NCBI GenBank assembly: GCA_024704765.1
Contig: JAKMXF010000004.1
Span: 62,001-126,000 of the forward strand
Source of the DNA: Oopsacas minuta
Lineage: Eukaryota; Porifera; Hexactinellida; Lyssacinosida; Leucopsacidae
Direction: 5' to 3'
DNA: 64,000 bases
Made by a program: the position numbers and the translations under genes. Shown piece after piece: positions 57,366 through 64,000 of this stretch (within the stretch, counting starts at the first letter, position 1; the number at the start of each line of letters is the position of its first letter). Under the pieces are notes generated by a model. That model was not told the origin of the DNA. It made no database searches and saw only the letters and a list, made by a program, of their open reading frames with translations.

Positions 57366-58746
57366 CCAGGTTGTTCAAAAGGCTGGAAACACTACCTTTT
57401 GAGCTTCCCATCCTACGTCATATATTGTAGCCCTTTGATATTCTAGATATGTCAAACTGTACTCCTGGGAGAGCAACTACCAGGCTGTGGACATGTCAGC
57501 AGCGAGCATTCTGTGTAGAGCCGTATTTGAAGAATACCAGTTTCTTGAAAATTCACGCAACCTACTGACAACAGTTCGGAACTGATAACCCGCCCTCCCG
57601 ATCGGCTATTTTCAAATTGGTTCGGAAGTTTAGGAGTGAAGGGACTGTCAAGAACCTGCACAAGCAGTATGACGTGCGCCATACCCCGCGTGGGAGGCCT
57701 ACAATCCGCATACCGGAGGTTATAGCCGTAATCCGCAAGTTAGTGCAGCAATTTCCCGATGTTCATCCCGAAAGCGTTTACAAAGTTTTGGAAATGTTTG
57801 CAAAAACTCGAGAACCACAATGCTCAGAGTGTGGAAAGAAGGTCTGGGCATGTTTCCTTACAGGATACAGATATGCCATAGACTTACAGCAGCGGACATG
57901 ACCAGGAGACTAGATATGGTCAATGTTTTAATTCGCAAGGTTGAGGACTGCCAGGGATTCTTCTCAGACTTGTGGAGAAGTTATGAAGCTCACTTCTACC
58001 TTAACTATCAAGTTAGTTCGACTAATAACATTTATTGAGGCACAAAAGCACCAATTCAGGTTACACAAAAGCCACTTCACTCCCCAAAAAGTGACTGTTT
58101 GGGCAGCACTATCAGGAAATAAAATTATTGGACCGTTCTCTTTTGAAAATGAAAATGGGATAACTGTAATGGTGAACTCTGAGCGATATATAGGGATCTT
58201 GGAGAGGTTTTGGGAGGAGTTAGATGCTACATGTGGCCCAAGAAGGACTAGACAGTACTTGCAGCAGGATGGAGCTACTCCCCATACGTCGAATATCACA
58301 ATCAAGTGGTTGAGAGATCATTTCAAGTCGCTGATCATCAGTAAAATTTGTACGATCGAATGGTCACCCCTTTCTCCAGACTTGAGTGCCCTAGATTGCT
58401 TTTTATGGGGGTTTCTCAAGGATCGGGCCTATGCATCAAAGCCCAGGAACATTTTCCAACTCAAGGAAAAGATCATAGAAGAGATAGGGCCATAAAAAGA
58501 GATGTTCTCCATAATGTTATGCAGAATTTTATCCTGAGACTACGCAAATGTCGGTAGGTAAACGGTGGAGACTTCGAGCAGATGCTCTAAAACACTACTT
58601 CCTATGGAGCCTGGATGCTTAAACTTAGCATATATTTAGAATTAGGTTTAGAGTACACATTAAATATGTTACATTGATGTTCATCGAAATTTTGGGGGAA
58701 TGAAGGGAGAATGTATATAGTGTTTCCAACCCTTTGAACCACCCGG
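57366..58746 (+). mobile_element. DD41D (rosa/Visitor-like) Tc1/mariner element
   Basis: Ends of about 25-30 bp are inverted: CCAGGTTGTTCAAAAGGCTG (57366) and, on the other strand, CCGGGTGGTTCAAAGGGTTG (from 58746). TA flanks at 57364-57365 and 58747-58748. Length is 1,381 bp. The transposase is on the plus strand. Confidence 0.87.
57492..58495 (+). pseudogene. DD41D transposase, frameshifted
   Basis: An ATG at about 57494 starts a degraded N-terminus. FRSEGTVKNLHKQYDVRHTP, RGRPTIRIPEVIAVIRKLVQ and FPDVHPESVYKVLEMF give the helix-turn-helix region. After frame changes come KVTVWAALSGNKIIGPFSFE, LQQDGATPHTSNITIKWLRD (second Asp) and IEWSPLSPDLSALDCFLWGF (third Asp). There are 41 residues between the second and third Asp, which suggests the DD41D group (my label rests on this spacing). 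The first Asp box is damaged. It ends at a TAA at 58493-58495. Confidence 0.82.
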
Positions 58747-58824
58747 TACTTGACTTCCCATACCCTGTTGAATACCACAAAATTTAGAAGTCTAAAGTAG
58801 AATACTGAACATTGTTTTTAGAGT

Positions 58825-59510
58825 GTGCAAAAATTTTGCAATTGTTTTACTTTTGCATTCATTATTTATAAGAATCTTCTTGAATGTCTCGCCGATGATG
58901 GTATTACCGTAAATTACATAGTTTATGGTACTTTCTCTGATGAACATTTTGATAAAAACATTGTTTATGCGGGAAATTTGTGTAATTCTAATAGGTTAAA
59001 GTTGCAACACAAGTAGCAGGCACATCTGTAAGTAAATATTTCTATAACCAATTCGAGTCTACAGAAAATAGAAACTCAGCACTTAATTACGGCAATCTAA
59101 ATATAATTAAAAGCGCTGCCGTATTAAGAAAGGTTATATTTGATTTCTCAAGTTCACAAAGGTACCAAATGATAATTGGAGTGAATTGATTATTCTACGA
59201 TGGTATTTTCGGAATGCTACAGTGGGTAGTAATGTTAGAGGGTACATTCAGTTATTAGGACTTAACCCCTTTATTATTCATTTATATACTGGAGACCAAA
59301 CTAAAATCTTAGAATATTTTATAGATCAAGCATAATTCTTCACCTAGATGCTACTAGCTCAATCATTCGAAAGATTGAACCTTCCCAGCACAAAGTATTT
59401 TCTTATTTCCTCACAATCTAACATCCAACTTATTCTACCAGTCCCGTACCTCTGGCAGAGATGATGAGTTCTGTTCATACTAGCGCTGAGGTAATAATTT
59501 GTACACTAAT
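58825..59510 (+). pseudogene. Unidentified DDE/RNase H-like transposon relic
   Basis: Frames at 58825-59016 (ECLADDGITVNYIVYGTFSD) and at 59170-59505 belong together. The latter reads NWSELIILRWYFRNATVGSN, VRGYIQLLGLNPFIIHLYTG, DQTKILEYF, a stop, LHLDATSSIIRKIEPSQ, a stop, then PVPLAEMMSSVHTSAE. The L-D-A-T-(G/S)-x-(I/V)-(L/V)-(R/K)-K pattern is one I associate with an uncharacterised, multicopy transposase-like family of invertebrates. Function is inferred only. Confidence 0.5.
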
Positions 59511-59943
59511 GGTATCTTGATGCAAAGAAATAAGTTATGTTGTTAACATAGGACAAATTGAGATATATTTCAGCTGGGCGTTAATTCATAGTGTGTGTAA
59601 TGCTTTTCTTAAATGTGATATACTTATCTTGATAAATTTTGTAATAGAGTGGATACAAATTCTGCCCATCAGGAATAGAATTATATGTATTTCTCCATCT
59701 GTATTCTGCACATATAATGAATATTGTTGACTTTCAAATTCATAGGATATTATGTTAAATAAAGAAGTGAGAAAGTCGTTTTGGTATCCTTTGGATATCT
59801 AGTGCGTTGTACTAATTTATTCATATTAGTTCTGTGTTTATTTCCTTGTGTTTTGTCTTAAGGGTGAGAATCTGAATGGACAAGCATTAACCAATATTAG
59901 AATATTAGAACATTAAAGTATTATAGTAGTGACAGTTATTATG
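59511..59943. other. Host DNA left of the third ZBED hAT
   Basis: AT-rich. The last ~50 bases join in frame with DNA right of the hAT (63655 on) once the hAT and one duplication are removed. Confidence 0.5.
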
Positions 59944-61477
59944 GTTTAGATCAGTGTTTCTCAAACTTTTTTCGGACAGCGCCCCTTGTCAACAATATTC
60001 CCTCGATACCGCCCCCCTCCAGAAAGTCTAAATCTTTTTACTACACTCGTATTTGTTAATGATAATAAGTAATATTCATCAATTAATGAGAAGGGTGTAC
60101 TTGAGCGTGATGTTCGTCGATAATCTCATTCATATCTGGTTTCATATCAGTGAGCAGCAATCTCAAATCTCCGCATTGAGAAATATCGAGTCTGTTTCTT
60201 TGTTTCGTTAGTAATTGAACGACTGCACTAAAACCTCTCTCAACGAGATATGATGTCGGAAACGCCAGAACTAGCAGTTTTGCCACTTTCCACAAATTGG
60301 GAAATTTATTTCTTCCTGCGATTGCAATCCAAAATCTTTCATACCCCATCATTGTAAAATGAGCTTTTTCCTCGCAATCACTTTGCAAGTCCATCAACTC
60401 TTCCTGCAAATAGAGTGGAACTGTTGCGGCATCCACACAGAAAGGGTCAATTAGCCAATGAGGCGGTTCAAGTTCCAACAAGTCAGTGAATCGCTTTATC
60501 ATATCCGCTTTCAGTACTTCAAGATGTTCACAATATGCTAGCAAATCGTCATCTGAAATTTGGAGTCCTGCTAGGTGAGGGAACTGGTAAAATTCTCGTC
60601 GACCGATATTTTGTTTAAATAACGTTAGTTTCCCTATGAAGGAGCTGACAACAGTTTTACACTTGACCAGAGTGACTAAATTGCCTTGTAGTTGCAAGTT
60701 CATTGCGTTGAACTTATCAAAAATGTCAGTCAAGTAAGCTACATCTGATTTCGCTGCACTGACAAGCTGCATTAACTGCGGGTTCTCTTCCTCTAAAAAT
60801 TCTAAAATCGTGTCGAAAAGACTGCAAAACCGGCTGAGACACTTTCCTTTTGAGAACCACCTCACTTCTGTGTACAAAAGCAGACATTCAAATTCAGTTT
60901 CGTTTTCGTAACATATTTGGCGAAATATTCTTTCCTTGACTGCGGAAGCTTTGATTTTATTAATAACAGTAATGACGATATGCAATGAGTTGTGCAAGCG
61001 ACCACTTAGATGTTTTGCTACCAAATGTTCTCGATGGACGACGCAGTGAATAGCGAAAACCTCAGGCACAGCATTTTTCAAGTACAAATGAAACCACGAT
61101 GCCTACCAACTATAGCTGGCGCCCCATCTGTTGCACAAGCAATGCTATTATTCATGGGAATTTCCTTTTCCTGAAAGAAATTTTCCACAACTTTGTAGAT
61201 AGATTCACCTTTTGTATCAGTTACTAGTGGTCTAGCAAACAACATTTCTTCAACCATTATTCCTTCGAGAATATATCGGACATATGCAAGGAGCAGTGCT
61301 TCGTTACCTGGCAATGTGGATTCGTCAATTTTAAGAGAAAATTCCGTTATTTTAAGCATACTGTATAGTGTTTTCTCAACATCACTAGCCATCAAATTTA
61401 TTCTCCTAGCCACAGTATCATTGCTTAACGGAATGGACTTAATCACACTTCGCCCATCTGAATGCATAGCAGTTGTA

Positions 61478-62847
61478 CAGTGTGTTCGGAAATTATTGGG
61501 ACTGATTATAAATTTATTATACTATGAATTCATGACTCGTAGAGATTTCTCGTTTTAACACTAAGTTAAAATACGTATAGTTGAAGAAATACTAGCATTA
61601 TTATCACATTCTATCAATAAGTAATTTTTTTCCCAGCATTGTCTAAACACAATCTAATTCTTTTGGGCATTGAAGTGCAAAAGGGACGGAGAAAGTCTGG
61701 ATCAAATGTTGCCCATATGTCCTGAATTGCCTGTTTTAGTTGGCTTACAGATTTAGGATGAAGTATAATCAACCTCCTTTTCAAAACTGCCCACAGATTC
61801 TCAATGGGCGCTAGGTCTGGACTATTTGGCGGCCAATCAATTCTAAGGGGGACGAACTCCGTCTTCCACCCCTTAGCTGCTCTGCCAGTGTGCCCAGGGC
61901 TGTTATCATCCCGTAAAACCCAGCTATTTCCTTATTTTGTGTTAGCCTCCTCAATAAGACACTCGCGAAGAGTGGAAATATACACCACCTGATTGAAATT
62001 TTCTGGGAAAATCCTCAGATGTGTAGTTCCCATTATCGAAATTCCACCCCAAAGATGAACTTTAGATGGATGCCTGAAGGTTGGCAGATGAACCGTTTGT
62101 CCCTTTTTAATCCACATGTTGACTCTTCCAGAGTCAAGCCAAACTGAACATTCATCAGTAAAGAAGGTCTTACTCCAGTCAAAACACTTCATTTCTTTAC
62201 ACCAGACGATTCTTTTGGATACATGGAGGTCGGTTAGTGCTGGAACTCGGACAGCCCGCTTGCTGACAAAGTTTTGCCTCTTTACTTGAGTATGAAGAGT
62301 ACTTATGGATACAGGAGAGCTCAATCTCGGTAGTATAGAACGTAGAGAGGTCCTCGGATTGCTTTGATACGAAGCAGCTATCCTTCTTTTGTCATTTGCC
62401 TTGATTTTTGAAGGACGACCAGCACCCCTTTTGTGCTGAAGGCTTATATATCTTTTATCAGATTCAAGACACGATATACAGTCTGCTTAGGTATACTTGT
62501 TCGCTGGCAGATATCCACTCCTTTGGTAATTCCTGCATTGTATAGTATCTCTATTTGATTTCTACGCTGTTGTTGGGTAGAGTGCATGTACATTGTACAA
62601 AATATGCAGTCTTAGATGACGGAAATGGGGTCTCGAAATATATATAGTTATATTTGCTTGGGAATCACAATATTTCAGCCAAACAAACGAAATATTATGT
62701 GAAATAGCGAATCTATTGGTTTTCTAACAATTATAGGAAGTGTATATATACAGTAAGGTAAATGGTTGTATAATATGCGCATAACCTGATGTCCTTCATG
62801 GTGATTCAATTAATCATGAAATGTCCTAATAATTTCCGAACATACTG
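61478..62847 (-). mobile_element. Tc1-type element nested in the ZBED hAT
   Basis: Ends CAGTGTGTTCGGAAATTATT (61478) and, on the other strand, CAGTATGTTCGGAAATTATT (from 62847), flanked by TA at 61476-61477 and 62848-62849. Length is 1,370 bp. Removing it and one TA restores the hAT reading frame as ...QEAVTTAMHSD..., which confirms both boundaries. Confidence 0.95.
61628..62592 (-). pseudogene. Tc1 transposase (DD34E), frameshifted
   Basis: From an ATG near 62588-62592: STQQQRRNQIEILYNAGITK and CQRTSIPKQTVYRVLNLIKD (first helix-turn-helix), then a stop and frame changes. The 62324-61932 frame gives LTDLHVSKRIVWCKEMKCFD, KTFFTDECSVWLDSGR (first Asp) and VHLWGGISIMGTTHLRIF. After an in-frame TAA at 61932 come DDNSPGHTGRAAKGWK (second Asp) and DWPPNSPDLAPIENLWAVLK (third box, Glu retained 34 residues on). 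It is related to the Tc1 at 6948-8283 but keeps the catalytic Glu. Confidence 0.85.
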
Positions 62848-63654
62848 TAACTGCTTCCTGGATTGCAGGTAAAATGAGGTTTTCACCAATTGTATGTGGC
62901 TTACCAGATTTGCAATTAGTAACGAAATGTTACAGGAGGCAACCAAACCATCAATGTTTTGTCTATCTATTTTTCCAAATATTCCGCCCATTGTTTTTCG
63001 GCTGTCTCTCATTTTAATGAAGAATTACACATCTTTCTCTACCTTATCACTGTGGCGCGATTTCAGATGATCAATCATTGTTGACGGCTTCATTCCCTCA
63101 TTAGAAAATACTTGTTCGCACAACAAACACATTGGGAGTTGTTCATTGGAAGGAGATTTAACAAATCCGTATTTGATATAATCAGCACTATACTGTCTAC
63201 ACTTCTTTTACTATTCATTTCTTCGATCGAGTTTATCAATTCCTTTCGGTTTAGATTTCTACGTATGTATTTATATTGAAATTAAACAGATTACTAACTA
63301 TTACGAAGTTTACATTTGTTTGAAGAACAATGATAATTATATTTCGATTAGGAAAGCCATAGACATTGTAACAAAATAATTCTTCATTCATTTTTAAGGA
63401 TTAGCTGTTGTTAATAATCACCAAGAGTATTACCACTGTAAATGTCTTTGATAATTGAAGTATTTGCTAGCACCTATTGTTAATGAATAATGAGGAATAT
63501 GATACCACTTTTTTGACCTGAGGTCGTATCTCTGTTTCGCTTTCTATAACCCACAGCGCCCCCCCAGCCCCCCTTGCTGCGTGGCCGCCCCCCTACAACC
63601 CTTCAGCGCCCCCCAGGGGCTCTACGGCCCACTTTGAGAAACACTGGTTTAGAT

Positions 63655-64000
63655 GATACAAAAGAATGTTTAGGCGATGAGGATAGTGATAATATTATCA
63701 TCGATATTACAATGAATTCTAATTCATTTCATACGCGTAGACTATATATTTGCATAATGATATAGGGGTTTCTGGGTCTGATAGATTTCATACGCCTTGA
63801 GATATTTTTGCCCAAATTTATGCACCTGTAGGCGCGCCGCTTACCCCTGGATGGCACCCTATTCAAGTACAATACGATATATTTTACCAAGTTTTCGTCT
63901 ATTACACATTGAATGGCAAATTGCCACCTGTAAGTAATGGAAACAACATTATAGGAATTAGATTATCTATTCTTCAGATAATTTAATTGATAAGGATGAA
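63655..64000 (+). other. Host DNA right of the third ZBED hAT
   Basis: A frame across the hAT target site continues here as DDTKECLGDEDSDNIIIDIT and ends at a TAG near 63765. The remainder shows nothing recognisable. Confidence 0.4.

Larger units (their letters stand above)
60083..63215 (-). pseudogene. hAT transposase, ZBED/SCAND3 type, split by a Tc1
   Basis: The N-terminal part (63215-62860) gives CRQYSADYIKYGFVKS and a BED finger (MCLLCEQVFSNEG ... DHLKSRH). A stop follows (KDV*), then GLVASCNISLLIA and, after a one-base deletion, HTIGENLILPAIQEAVT. The Tc1 interrupts here. The frame resumes as TAMHSDGRSVIKSIPLSNDT at 61475. Then come EFSLKIDESTLPGNEALLLA (first Asp), ACATDGAPAIVGRHRGF (second), FAIHCVVHREHLVAKHL, LLYTEVRWFSKGKCL and TDIFDKFNAMNLQLQGN. 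The C-terminal YLVERGFSAVVQLLTKQRNR region ends at the stop at 60083. A frame change lies near 61085. It is otherwise the best-kept ZBED hAT here. Confidence 0.9.
59952..63646 (-). mobile_element. ZBED-type hAT element with perfect 8-bp duplication and nested Tc1
   Basis: Inverted ends CAGTGTTTCTCAAACTTTTT (59952) and, on the other strand, CAGTGTTTCTCAAAGTGGGC (from 63646). GTTTAGAT is present at 59944-59951 and again at 63647-63654, an 8-bp hAT duplication. Both subterminal regions carry 'gcgcccc' clusters. Without the nested Tc1 (61478-62847) the element is about 2.32 kb. It codes for a BED-finger hAT transposase on the minus strand. Confidence 0.95.

Noticed and set aside
1-64000. CRISPR arrays, operons, bacterial promoters, phage or virus genes
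   Set aside because: The DNA is plainly eukaryotic and nothing of this kind was seen; repeats are dispersed transposons and palindromes.

Overview
This is AT-rich eukaryotic nuclear DNA: split genes with consensus splice sites, no operons, and a heavy load of DNA transposons. Many distinct Tc1/mariner-superfamily lineages (DD34E, DD34D, DD37D, DD41D) sit beside ZBED-type and ZMYM1-type hAT elements and a pogo/Tigger element. The Tc1 and maT-type proteins resemble those I know from caligid copepods (sea lice), so an arthropod, probably a parasitic copepod, is my best guess. That is an inference from memory, not a search. I recognised no LINE, LTR retrotransposon, rRNA or tRNA gene.

Only two ordinary host genes are recognisable. 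(1) The 3' part of the TFIIF alpha subunit (RAP74, + strand) has exons at 3919-4100 and 9122-9702, joined in phase across a 5.0-kb intron. (2) A Transformer-2 (TRA2) SR-type splicing factor lies in one uninterrupted ORF at 26103-26984 (+). Everything else that looks coding is transposable-element derived or is an uncharacterised multicopy family.

Layout. 1-547: long inverted repeat. 548-3918: gene-free DNA with a (CA)n tract and a relic of the family found intact-sized at 53.1-54.8 kb. 3919-9702: TFIIF alpha, whose intron holds a dispersed-repeat copy, a mariner, a second mariner carrying a nested Tc1, and a third mariner fragment. 9807-15036: a ZBED-type hAT relic split by a complete ZMYM1-type hAT (8-bp duplication at 10115/12834) and a small pogo-like MITE, then a mariner tail and an unidentified family fragment. 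16265-17607: Tc1. 20030-20560: truncated maT-type element. 20737-21546: assembly gap. About 21533-23837: second ZBED hAT. 26103-26984: TRA2. 27-38 kb: gene-poor, with a 1-kb palindrome (29281-30309), a deleted hAT and dispersed repeats. 38.7-39.9 kb: integrase relic. 41.7-42.8 kb: GTF2IRD2-type hAT relic. 48319-49622: maT-type DD37D element. 50457-52563: pogo/Tigger element, nearly intact. 53101-54795: uncharacterised 564-codon family gene with two in-frame stops. 55.2-56.3 kb: ZMYM1-type hAT relic. 57366-58746: DD41D element. 58.8-59.5 kb: another DDE-like relic. 59952-63646: third ZBED hAT with perfect 8-bp duplications and a nested Tc1.

The window is mainly a record of layered transposition. 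Several insertions can be undone on paper because target-site duplications and interrupted reading frames match on both sides. Nearly all transposases are broken by stops or frameshifts. The pogo element (one stop) and the 53-54.8 kb family gene (two stops) are closest to intact.
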